Positions 25,800-33,448 of a DNA stretch of 64,000 nt are shown piece after piece. Position 1 is the first letter of the stretch. Every line of letters begins with the position of its first letter. The stretch comes from an uncultured delta proteobacterium. Lineage in GTDB: Bacteria; Desulfobacterota; Desulfovibrionia; Desulfovibrionales; Desulfovibrionaceae. The notes beneath the pieces were generated by a model. That model was not told the DNA's origin, searched no databases, and saw only the letters and a list, made by a program, of their open reading frames with translations. The stretch spans positions 105,617-169,616 of the forward strand of contig LT599019.1 of NCBI GenBank assembly GCA_900079685.1, given 5' to 3'. The position numbers were made by a program, and so were the translations under genes.

Positions 25800-26584
25800 C
25801 GTCCGCCCTCCCTGTTGCCGCCCTTTTCGTTGCCGTAGCGGTAAAAACCCTCACCGGAGGCGACTCCCGTCTTGCCCTCCGCCACCATCCCGACCAGGAA
25901 CTCGTGAGGGCGGTACGCCTGATTTTTCGTCTCCTCGTAAATGCCCTCAAGCAGGCGGAGGATGCGGTCCAGACCGAACGCGTCAGCCATGCGGAGCGGC
26001 GCCTTGCTGAAATTCGTCCCGTACTGCATGGCCAGGTCGATATCCTCGGGTTTTGTGCCGCCCATGACCAGACGCGCGGAAATATTGGGCATGAGCGGCA
26101 GCATGCGGTAATATATCCCGCCCAGGGCGTCCGGTGCGTCCACGACCGTGGGAAAAAGCCCTTTCAGGATCTCTTTTGCCCCGTCGTACACGGCGGCGTC
26201 GGCTTCCAGCGTTTTCACCAGTTCGATGATGATGTTCTCCCCGTCCACGATCACGTGGGCGGGCACCACCCGGCCCCGCTTCCGCGCGGCGGCGGCGATG
26301 CTGTTGACGTTCAGAAAGACCGTCGACGGCACGATGACGGCGCCGTCGGGCAAGATCCCGTCCAGTTCGGCGGTCAGGCCGCGCTTGTTCTCTTCCGTGT
26401 CCTCCTCGGAAAGATCCAGCACCATGCCGCAACCGGCAAACGCCGTCAGGACCGATACCGCTGTCGCTCCGGCGAGGCACGGGAGGCCCTGGCTGAGCAG
26501 CAGGACGTCCCATCCCGCGTCCATGAAAATCTTGGCCACGGCATGCGCGTCCGCGCCGCCGATCAGCCCGATGCTCTTCTTCAT
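25796..26584 (-). CDS. Degenerate 3-hydroxyacyl-CoA dehydrogenase-like protein
   Basis: A 262-residue protein. SD GAGGAG precedes the ATG. The C-terminal half keeps the 3HCDH C-terminal-domain pattern (ADAFGLDRILRLLEGIYEE, HEFLVGMVAEGKTGVASGEGFYRY), but the N-terminal GXGXXG is lost (GLIGGADAHAVAKIF) and the catalytic SNTS/H-FF segments have become PSTVFLNVNSIA and PAHVIVDGEN. It is therefore unlikely to be an ordinary dehydrogenase; it could be a subunit of the dehydrogenase at 24948 (the two genes are translationally coupled), or bind an acyl-CoA. The function is not known. Confidence 0.8.
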   Translation of the reverse strand: MKKSIGLIGGADAHAVAKIFMDAGWDVLLLSQGLPCLAGATAVSVLTAFAGCGMVLDLSEEDTEENKRGLTAELDGILPDGAVIVPSTVFLNVNSIAAAARKRGRVVPAHVIVDGENIIIELVKTLEADAAVYDGAKEILKGLFPTVVDAPDALGGIYYRMLPLMPNISARLVMGGTKPEDIDLAMQYGTNFSKAPLRMADAFGLDRILRLLEGIYEETKNQAYRPHEFLVGMVAEGKTGVASGEGFYRYGNEKGGNREGGR

Positions 26585-26605
26585 GCAAGTCTCCTCGTCA
26601 TTTCG

Positions 26606-27772
26606 TTACATGCGCTCAATAACCGCCGCCGCGCCCTGGCCGCCGCCGATGCAGAAGGAAACCATCCCCACGCCGCAACCGCGCCGCACCAGTTCGTACA
26701 TCAGCTTGGTGACGAGAATGCCGCCCGTGCCGGCCAGCGGATGCCCGAGCGCGATGGCGCCCCCGTTCACGTTCAGCTTGTCCGGCGGAATATTCAGTTC
26801 CCTGATGCAGCCCAACGACTGGGCGGCAAACGCCTCGTTGAGTTCCACAAGGTCGATGTCCGCGAAGGTCATCCCCGTCTGCCTGAAGAGTTTTCTGACA
26901 GCCTCCACGGGGCCCAGGCCCATCATGCGCGGGTCCACGCCCGCCACGGCATAGGCCTTGAAGCGGAACATGGCGGCATACCCGCCGCTTCTGGCCCTGC
27001 CCTCCTCCATGATGACCACGGCCCCGGCCCCGTCGTTCATCGGGGAGCTGTTGCCCGCCGTGACGATGCCGTCCTTCTTGAAGGCGGGCTTCAACGCGGC
27101 CATGCTTTCCAGGCTCGCGTCCTTGCGGACGCATTCGTCGGCGGCGACGATGACGTCCCCCTTTTTCCCCCGGATCGTCACCGGAACGATCTGTTCGTTG
27201 AAATAGCCTTGTTCCCAGGCATGGGCGGCCTTCTTGTGGCTTTCCACGGCAAAGGCGTCGCACTCCTCACGGGTGACGCCGCAGGCCTCGGCCACGTTCT
27301 CCGCCGTGATGCCCATGGGCACGTTCAGATCGCCCGGCGCGGTGCGGTACGTGGCCCATTGCGGCGGCATGACCTGATACGCGGCCTTGGGCTTTTCCAT
27401 AATATACGTCCGGGTAGAATCGCTCTCCACCCCGCCCGCGAGCAGCACGTCCTTGAAACCGGCCTGGATCATGGCTGCGGCGTACGCCATGGTTTCAAGG
27501 CCTGAAGCGCATTGCCGGTCCATGGTGACCGCCGGGACGGAGAACGGGAACCCCGCTTCCAAAGCCGCCAGGCGGGCCATGTTGCAGGCTTCGCTGTTCA
27601 AAAGGTTGCCGAAAACCACGTCGTCGAGCTCCGACGGCTCGATTCCGGCGCGTTTCACGGCCTCCCGCATCACGATCGAGGCCAGGGTGCTGGCCGGTAC
27701 CTCGGCCAGCGAACCGCGGCACTTGCCGATCGGGGTTCGCGCGCCGGATACGAGTACGGCTGATCTGCTCAT
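26606..27772 (-). CDS. Thiolase (acetyl-CoA C-acyltransferase)
   Basis: A 388-residue thiolase. Started at ATG 27772, with SD AGGAGA; the GTG directly before it is less likely. Nucleophilic Cys in DRQCASGLETMA near residue 89, the catalytic His in NGGAIALGHPLAGTG near 347 and the second Cys in FCIGGGQGAAAVIE near 377 are all present, so it is a complete degradative-type enzyme. It cleaves 3-oxoacyl-CoA with CoA in the third step of beta-oxidation; it lies between the crotonase and the two 3HCDH-family genes in a compact operon. Confidence 0.95.
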   Translation of the reverse strand: MSRSAVLVSGARTPIGKCRGSLAEVPASTLASIVMREAVKRAGIEPSELDDVVFGNLLNSEACNMARLAALEAGFPFSVPAVTMDRQCASGLETMAYAAAMIQAGFKDVLLAGGVESDSTRTYIMEKPKAAYQVMPPQWATYRTAPGDLNVPMGITAENVAEACGVTREECDAFAVESHKKAAHAWEQGYFNEQIVPVTIRGKKGDVIVAADECVRKDASLESMAALKPAFKKDGIVTAGNSSPMNDGAGAVVIMEEGRARSGGYAAMFRFKAYAVAGVDPRMMGLGPVEAVRKLFRQTGMTFADIDLVELNEAFAAQSLGCIRELNIPPDKLNVNGGAIALGHPLAGTGGILVTKLMYELVRRGCGVGMVSFCIGGGQGAAAVIERM

Positions 27773-27857
27773 CACGCTCTCTCCTGTGGTCGGGATGTTC
27801 CGGCAAAGCTTTCGTTGCCGGTCTTCCCGGTGTTCATGATTATGCGATGCCGGGGCG

Positions 27858-28634
27858 CTAGAGCCTCTGCCCCCTGAAATCCGGACGCCTCTTTTCCATG
27901 AAGGCCCGCATGCCTTCCTGCTGGTCCGGCGTTCCCATCAGCGTTGAAAAAATTCTCGTTGTCTCGGCCACCGCCGGCAGCATATCCGGAATAGCCGCCG
28001 CCGCGGCGAGCGCCTGTTTCGCGGCGGCAAGCCCCGGCGCGGATTTACGGGCCAGCCGCACGGCCATTTCCTTGGCCTTTTCCCCGGCTTCCCCGGCGGG
28101 AGCGACGCTGTTCACCAGCCCGAGCGCGAGCGCGGCTTCGGCATCCACATTTTTCCCCATGAAAATCATGTCCTTCGCACGCGACGGCCCGATAAGCCGC
28201 GACAAGCGCACGGTGCCGCCCGCCCCCGGAAACAGCCCCAGGTTGATCTCGGGGAAGCCCATTTGCGCTCCGGCCCCGGCAATCCTGAAATCGCAGGCCA
28301 GGGCGAGTTCCAGCGCGCCGCCGAGCGCGTATCCCTCAACAGCCGCGATGGTCGGCACGGGCAGCAGCTCAAGCTTGTTGCAGGCGAACATGAGCGGGCT
28401 TTGCCGGACCTGTTCGGGGGTGTAGTCCACAAACTCGTCCACGTCCGCGCCCGCGCCGAAGTTGTCCTTGCTTCCCACGATCAGCACTTTCAGGTTCTTG
28501 TCCGCGGCCGCGTCATCCAGAAGAGCGCCGATCGCGTTTGTGACCTCGTTGTTGAGGGCGTTCATGACCTCGGGCCGATTCACCGATAACTGGCCTATTC
28601 CATTTTCCACCGAGTACAGCACGTATTCCGACAT
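27858..28634 (-). CDS. Enoyl-CoA hydratase/isomerase (crotonase) family protein
   Basis: A 258-residue crotonase. The ATG at 28634 follows AAAGGAGG; the longer open frame upstream is spurious. The oxyanion-hole segments are visible (NFGAGADVDEFVDYT and VPTIAAVEGYALGGALELALACDFRIA) and the catalytic glutamate region is PEINLGLFPGAGGTVRL, the second Glu position being occupied as in hydratases with GAGGT. First gene of the minus-strand beta-oxidation operon, with a sigma-54 promoter 46 bp upstream. Confidence 0.93.
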   Translation of the reverse strand: MSEYVLYSVENGIGQLSVNRPEVMNALNNEVTNAIGALLDDAAADKNLKVLIVGSKDNFGAGADVDEFVDYTPEQVRQSPLMFACNKLELLPVPTIAAVEGYALGGALELALACDFRIAGAGAQMGFPEINLGLFPGAGGTVRLSRLIGPSRAKDMIFMGKNVDAEAALALGLVNSVAPAGEAGEKAKEMAVRLARKSAPGLAAAKQALAAAAAIPDMLPAVAETTRIFSTLMGTPDQQEGMRAFMEKRRPDFRGQRL

Positions 28635-28679
28635 GAAAGACCTCCTTTCATTGCAATGCCACAGATAATCACTGGGGAA

Positions 28680-28695
28680 AGCAACTATTGTGCCA
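28680..28695 (-). promoter_or_regulatory. Sigma-54 promoter of the beta-oxidation operon
   Basis: Minus strand TGGCACAATAGTTGCT matches TGGCAC-N5-TTGCW at every consensus position, 46 bp upstream of the crotonase start. It faces away from the similar promoter at 28788. Confidence 0.85.
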
Positions 28696-28787
28696 GCGAT
28701 CGCAATCGAGGAGTCGGCGGCAACGGGCGCGAACAACGATCCAAGCCCCCGCCGGGCGGTGCATCCGTAAAAACCCGGTCCCGGCCT

Positions 28788-28803
28788 TGGCATGTATCTT
28801 GCT
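28788..28803 (+). promoter_or_regulatory. Sigma-54 promoter of the divergent crotonase-amidohydrolase pair
   Basis: TGGCATGTATCTTGCT, GG-N10-GC spacing exact, one base off consensus. It lies 56 bp upstream of the ATG at 28860, and 92 bp separate it from the divergent promoter, so a shared enhancer may lie between or beyond them. Confidence 0.82.
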
Positions 28804-28859
28804 GCGATGCAGTTTGATGCGGATTTTATTTTCACAAATAATGTAAGGAGGATATGGCA

Positions 28860-29642
28860 ATGAAGAGCATTGAGTCCGGCGAATTGCTGTTCAGCGTGAC
28901 TGATGGGGTTGCCGATATCGTGGTGAACAGGCCGGAAAAGCTGAATGCGCTCAATACGCGGATCGTCGCGGACATGCATGCCATCATCACCCGGCTGGAC
29001 GGCGACAACAGCGCCAGGGTGGTCGTCATCAAAGCCGCGTGCACGAATAATTCCGTATACTCCGGCAGTATGGCCGGGGCGGATTTGGACGAGATGACCG
29101 CCTGCCAGGGAAACTTCGACTACCAGGCCTACTATTCCGTTTTCGCCAATTTTTACAGACGCCTTCGCAGCATCAGCCAGCCCGTCGTCACGGTCATCAA
29201 CGGGTACGCCTTCGGCGGAGCCTGCGCGCTCGCCCAGTCCAGCGAATTCGTTGTTGCCTCGGACAAATCCGTTTTCGGCATGCCGGAAATCAATTTCGGG
29301 TTCCCGGGCGGCGCCGCCACGTTTTCCGCCCAGTTCGGACGGCAGAAAGCGGCGGAAATCACCATGCTCGGGAACAATTTCGACGCCCAGGAAGCCTACC
29401 GGATGCTGTTGGCCTATAAAGTGGTGCCTGAAACCGAACTTGAGGAAACCGTCCAGAAAATATGCGCGACCCTGAAAAAACGGTCTTTCGAATCCCTGAA
29501 AATGGGCAAGCATATTATCAACGTCAGCGCGGATTGCGGGGTGGACGAAGCCGTCAACACGGAAATAATCGCGGCGTCCCTGTGCCTGAACACCGAATAC
29601 GCCCGGAACAAGATAGACAACTTCATGAAAAAACAAAAATAG
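28860..29642 (+). CDS. Enoyl-CoA hydratase/isomerase (crotonase) family protein
   Basis: A 260-residue crotonase. AAGGAGG is 8 bp before the ATG at 28860; the ATG at 28854 is too close. NRPEKLNALNTRIVADM opens the fold; SQPVVTVINGYAFGGACALAQSSEFVVASD and MPEINFGFPGGAATFSAQFGR mark the active site. The sequence GGAAT is not the canonical GAGGT, and the first oxyanion loop is the unusual NSVYSGSMAGADLDEM, so the substrate probably differs from ordinary straight-chain enoyl-CoAs. Next gene 81 bp downstream is the interrupted amidohydrolase; it ends with TAG. Confidence 0.9.
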   Translation: MKSIESGELLFSVTDGVADIVVNRPEKLNALNTRIVADMHAIITRLDGDNSARVVVIKAACTNNSVYSGSMAGADLDEMTACQGNFDYQAYYSVFANFYRRLRSISQPVVTVINGYAFGGACALAQSSEFVVASDKSVFGMPEINFGFPGGAATFSAQFGRQKAAEITMLGNNFDAQEAYRMLLAYKVVPETELEETVQKICATLKKRSFESLKMGKHIINVSADCGVDEAVNTEIIAASLCLNTEYARNKIDNFMKKQK

Positions 29643-29722
29643 GCTGCCGCATTCCGGAATAGCCTAAAAGCGAGCCGAAAGACGAGCCCGCCGCCGTGCG
29701 GAGTTCCATGAGGAGCGATTAT

Positions 29723-30880
29723 ATGATGCATGACATACTCGTGAAAAACGGTCTGGTGATCGACCCCTTGTTCGGCAGCGCCCCTGTGAAGCGGGACATC
29801 TATATAAAGGACGGCGTCTTCGCGGCAGACGGCGGGGGAGGAAAAGCAAGGCGGACCATAGACGCCGGGGGCTGTTACGTCTCCCCGGGCTTCATCGACG
29901 CGCACGGCCACTATTACAAAGGGGGAAGCGAGCTGGGGGGCAACGCGGATATCATTTCCCCGCCGAACTGCGTGACCACGGTCATTGATGCCGGCAGTGC
30001 CGGAATTTAGAATTTTGCCGACTTTTACACGAATGTCATCTCCCGCGCCACGACCACCATCAAGGCGACGCTCTCGATCACCAACATGGGCGTGCAGATG
30101 CCCCCTCACGAGGAAATACAGGACCCGGCTTACTGTGACTTTACGAAAATCCGCAACAATTTCCTCAAGTACGGCGACGCGCTTGTGGGCCTCAAGGTCC
30201 GGGTGCATGAGGATGTAACCGGCGATTACGGCCTCAAGGCTCTGGAAGCGGCGGGCAACGTGGCCGGAGCCCTGCGTGGGGAAGGGTTTACCTGCCGTCT
30301 GATGGTCCATTTCGGCAATCTCGCCGAAGGCATCACCCTGCGGGACGTCCTGGACCGCCTGGCGCCGGGCGATGTCATGACGCATATCTACCGGACGAAC
30401 GGGACAACCATTTTTGACGACGACGGGCAGATAGCCGCATGCATGGTGAAGGCCAGGGAAAGGGGCGTCATCTTTGAAAGCGGCTGCGCCCGGATGCACT
30501 GCAGCCTTGAAAGCATCAAAAAAGCCATGGCGCTGGGGTTTTATCCGAACATCATCAGCACGGACCTTATCGGCGCCACATTTTTCTGGAAACCGTCCTT
30601 CAGCCTGGCGTTCAAAATGTCCATCTACCTCAACGCGGGCATGCCGCTGGCCGATATCGTGAAAGCCGTCACCCTTTCCCCGGCGGCCGCTTACAACCTC
30701 CAGGAGCAGGCGGGAACACTGACCCCGGGCAGGCCGGCGGACCTGGCGGTATTCCGCATTGACGACAGGCCCTTCCAGGTGGACGATCTCTTCGGGGGCT
30801 CGCTGACCGGCGACAAACTCCTCGTCCCCATGGCCACGGTCAAGGCGGGCAGCATCGTGTTCCAGCAGGTTTTCCTGTAA
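29723..30880 (+). pseudogene. Binuclear amidohydrolase interrupted by one in-frame TAG
   Basis: Paralog of the amidohydrolase at 14225. The ATG at 29723 follows AGGAG. The frame is open for 95 codons to TAG at 30008, then continues without shift for 290 codons to the TAA at 30880. All metal positions are present across both parts: HxH (FIDAHGH) before the stop, Lys (VGLKVRVHED), His (LMVHFGNL), His (MTHIYRTN) and Asp (IISTDL) after. Alignment places the TAG at GSAGI-TAG-NF, where a relative has Phe; a CAG-to-TAG change would explain it. No second ATG with an SD follows closely. Most simply a recent nonsense mutation; readthrough, recoding or a sequencing error are alternatives. Confidence 0.75.
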
Positions 30881-30916
30881 GACGGCCCGCGCCTCTTCCC
30901 TCACGGCAATGACCGG

Positions 30917-30955
30917 AACGGAGCTCCCACGGCTATCCGCCGCGGGAGCTCCGTT
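30917..30955. terminator. Bidirectional terminator between convergent genes
   Basis: AACGGAGCTCCC (30917-30928) pairs with GGGAGCTCCGTT (30944-30955), 12 bp, between the convergent amidohydrolase and dehydratase genes. Confidence 0.65.
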
Positions 30956-30956
30956 G

Positions 30957-32174
30957 TTACCGCGAGACAACGACGGTCGCGTCTGCCCGTTGTGCCGTTT
31001 CCGGGCGCAAGGCCACCCCCAGCCCGGAACGCCGGGGAAGTTCAATGCCCCCGCCGGCGATCACCGGCAACGCGTCGACAAGATCCCTGTACCAGGTGGC
31101 GATCACGGCGCGCACGACCTCCTGGAACAGCGTTACGGGCGAATGAAAAGCCAGATGCACCCCGGCCCAAAGTGAGATGGGCCCCGTGCAGTCATGCGGG
31201 GTTATGGCAATGCCGTTCGCTTCCGCCAGGGCGGAAATTTTCCGCCCCTGCGTGAGGCCGCCGCACCAGCCGAGGTCCAGCATGGCGATATCCACGGCCT
31301 TGTGCGCGAACATCCTGCGGTAGGTCGAGAGGCCCGCCAACGTCTCGCTGCCGCACAAGGGCGTTTTGGTTTTCGACCGGATATCGGCCAGCCCTTCGAT
31401 ATCGTCCATCTTGCAGATGGGGTCCTCGGCCCAGAACACGGCATATTCCTCAAGAGCCCGGCAGATCCGGATGGCGGACTGCACATTCCACATACTGTGC
31501 AACTCGGCCATGATTTCGATGCGGTTGCCCACGGCCTCACGGATCTTGCGGAACGGCTCGAGAGCCGCCTCAAGGTCCGCCAGGGAGATGAAAGTCCCCT
31601 GGGTTTTGACGGCATAGGCGTCGAAAGGCCAGATCTTCATACCGCGGTAGCCTTCGGCAAGAAGACTTTCCGCCAGGGCTCCCGCGTCGTTCATAAAGGC
31701 TATCTGATCGTCATACGGGCCGCGCATGGCGTCTTTCTCGCCGATGACCCGGCGGGCGGTGCCCGCGTTGAAAGAGCTGCTGCTGGTGTTGTAGGCGTAG
31801 CCCGCGCAGGTATTGTAGACCGGAACAACGTCGCGGGAAGCGCCGCCCAGCGCCTGATGGACCGGGATGCCGTGGCGTTTGCCGCACAGATCCCAAAGCG
31901 CGATGTCAATGGCGCTCGCTGCCCGTATTTCCGCGCTGGCGCTGGCAAAACCGACATACGGGGTAGTCAGCGTCCGTGAAATAAGCTCAATGCGCCTGGA
32001 GTCCTGCCCGAGAAGCCAGGAACTCATCTGGTTATGGATCACGCTCTCCACGGCATCCGCGCCGCGAAACGCCTCGCCGGTGCCGGTCAACCCCTCGTCC
32101 GTCTCTATCTCTACCCAGAGAATGTTGGACCGTTCCGCGATGCGTATCGTCCGTATGGATGTAATCTTTGCCAC
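30957..32174 (-). CDS. Mandelate racemase/muconate lactonizing enzyme family protein
   Basis: A 405-residue enolase-superfamily enzyme, started at a GTG 8 bp after AAGGAG. SAIDIALWDLCGKRHGIPV links the capping domain to the barrel. Metal/acid-base positions are seen in IMAELHSMWN, FWAEDPICK, GSETLAG and ITPHDCTGPIS. The YRGMKIWPFD strand carries a single Lys, unlike KxK of racemase-type members, favouring an anti-dehydratase or acid-sugar dehydratase of unknown substrate. It lies 97 bp downstream of the GntR gene on the same strand and probably belongs to the regulated set of the glucarate operon (inference). Confidence 0.87.
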   Translation of the reverse strand: MAKITSIRTIRIAERSNILWVEIETDEGLTGTGEAFRGADAVESVIHNQMSSWLLGQDSRRIELISRTLTTPYVGFASASAEIRAASAIDIALWDLCGKRHGIPVHQALGGASRDVVPVYNTCAGYAYNTSSSSFNAGTARRVIGEKDAMRGPYDDQIAFMNDAGALAESLLAEGYRGMKIWPFDAYAVKTQGTFISLADLEAALEPFRKIREAVGNRIEIMAELHSMWNVQSAIRICRALEEYAVFWAEDPICKMDDIEGLADIRSKTKTPLCGSETLAGLSTYRRMFAHKAVDIAMLDLGWCGGLTQGRKISALAEANGIAITPHDCTGPISLWAGVHLAFHSPVTLFQEVVRAVIATWYRDLVDALPVIAGGGIELPRRSGLGVALRPETAQRADATVVVSR

Positions 32175-32270
32175 AACGGCGTCTCCTTTCGAGCGTCGAT
32201 TGTCTGAACCGTGGTGTGAAGAACCGTAAGCGGGATGAAAAAGACGGAACGCGTGAAGGGAGACGCGACG

Positions 32271-33059
32271 CTACAGCGAGGTATGCCCCTCCAGCTCCAA
32301 CGCCCTGCGAAGACGTTCCCTGCTGTTCACCAGATGTATCCGCATGGCCGCCTGCGCCGATTCGGCATCCTGCCGGGCGATGGCGTCAAACACGGCCTGA
32401 TGCTCCAGGTGGTTCCGCATCAGGTAGGTTTCCTGCGTATCCGCAGTGTACTGGGCGATTTTCAGGCGCGTGCGCGGGATGGTATTTTGCCCGATGAACC
32501 GGTAGACCTCTTCAAAATACCGGTTTCCGGTCGATTTGCCCAAATGAAAATGGAAATCCAGATCTTCCTGGATAGCGTTGCCGCCCTCGCGCACCCGCGC
32601 AACGAATGCCGCGAGAATATCCGCAAATACGGCCAGGTCCTCTTCCGTTCGCTTCATCGCGGCCAGGCCCGCGGCCTGGGTCTCCAGGCTGATGCGAAAT
32701 TCCAGCATGTCCAGAACATCGTACATGGTCACGATGGAAGATTCCGCAAGTTGTTCGGAGGGAATTTGCTTTGCCGCGCGGACGAACGTTCCGATACCGT
32801 GGCGCGTTTCGACCAACTCCGCCGCCTGAAGGCGGGAAATAGCTTCACGGATGACCGTCCGGCTCACGCCGAGCGTTTGCATCATCCGCTGCTCCGTCGG
32901 CAGTTTTTCGCCGGGAACGAGCGCGCCCGAGGTTATCTGGCGCGTCACCTGGGTAACGACGTCTTCCACCAGACTGCGGGAATGCCGGCCCGTCTGGGAG
33001 GATGCGTCGGCCCGGCCCGGCCCGGATACGTTCCGATTGGGTGAGGGTGTTGGTTCCAT
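32271..33059 (-). CDS. GntR/FCD family regulator of the aldarate operon
   Basis: A 262-residue FadR-like regulator. After a 28-residue disordered N-terminus, RSLVEDVVTQVTRQI opens the winged helix with LGVSRTVIREAISRLQAAELVETRHGIGTFV; the FCD domain follows (LEFRISLETQAAGLA, DLDFHFHLGKSTGNRYF with the metal-type D/H positions, and ...HLEHQAVFDAIARQD). No SD is seen, and a -10-like TAAGAT ends only 6 bp before the ATG, suggesting a nearly leaderless mRNA. Divergent from garD; three copies of the same inverted repeat lie in between. Confidence 0.92.
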   Translation of the reverse strand: MEPTPSPNRNVSGPGRADASSQTGRHSRSLVEDVVTQVTRQITSGALVPGEKLPTEQRMMQTLGVSRTVIREAISRLQAAELVETRHGIGTFVRAAKQIPSEQLAESSIVTMYDVLDMLEFRISLETQAAGLAAMKRTEEDLAVFADILAAFVARVREGGNAIQEDLDFHFHLGKSTGNRYFEEVYRFIGQNTIPRTRLKIAQYTADTQETYLMRNHLEHQAVFDAIARQDAESAQAAMRIHLVNSRERLRRALELEGHTSL

Positions 33060-33065
33060 AATGGC

Positions 33066-33094
33066 ATCTTAAGTCATACGATGACGTATGTCTA
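33066..33094 (-). promoter_or_regulatory. gntR promoter overlapping operator copy 1
   Basis: On the minus strand TAGACA (33089-33094), 17 bp, TAAGAT (33066-33071). The operator-like GTCATACGATGAC (33073-33085; GTCAT-N3-ATGAC) lies wholly in the spacer, as expected for autorepression. Confidence 0.6.
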
Positions 33095-33240
33095 GAAGAA
33101 ATCCGCAACGGAATATGTGATAGCTTATTTTATTTTATTAATAAATACAAATTGCTATGCAAAAGACACACAAGAAACAACCCTTTATATGCTATAAAAT
33201 ATCTTGCCAAATTATGGCGATTACGGCATAGACATCTTAT

Positions 33241-33253
33241 GTCATACGATGAC
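33241..33253. promoter_or_regulatory. GntR operator copy 2
   Basis: GTCATACGATGAC, identical to copy 1, in a context that is also similar (CATCTTA/TGTCATACGATGAC). A weak TTGCCA (33204) / CATAGA (33227) promoter pair lies immediately upstream on the plus strand, so a repressor here would block garD transcription. Confidence 0.62.
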
Positions 33254-33315
33254 TTGTATCGTTCTTGCACGCCAACCCGCAAGGCATCGTCTGACGGCGA
33301 GAAATCGTTATCCCA

Positions 33316-33363
33316 CAGCCTGGCAGGCTGAAGAGTGCGATTCGAAGGGGCGCAGCCCCTTTT
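33316..33363 (+). promoter_or_regulatory. Two leader hairpins upstream of garD
   Basis: CAGCCTGGCAGGCTG (33316-33330) and AAGGGGCGCAGCCCCTT (33345-33361) followed by TT form two stems in the garD leader; the second is terminator-like, compatible with attenuation (inference). Confidence 0.4.
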
Positions 33364-33406
33364 CGCGAAAAACCGCATGCGGCCTTCACTGCCACGCGGG
33401 GATCTA

Positions 33407-33419
33407 GTCATCGTATGAG
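33407..33419. promoter_or_regulatory. GntR operator copy 3
   Basis: GTCATCGTATGAG is the reverse-complement orientation of the same motif with one mismatch, 30 bp upstream of the garD start. Confidence 0.55.
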
Positions 33420-33448
33420 TTATAGTGTCACACCACGGGAGAAAAGCC

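Noticed and set aside
28635..29636. Long minus-strand extension of the crotonase ORF (592 residues)
   Set aside because: The upstream 330 codons lie opposite the real crotonase at 28860 and cross two promoters; the ATG at 28634 has a strong SD.
30008..30010. Pyrrolysine as the explanation for the TAG
   Set aside because: The family is not a known pyrrolysine protein, TAG is a normal stop here, and no pylT/pylS is in the window; kept only as a remote possibility.
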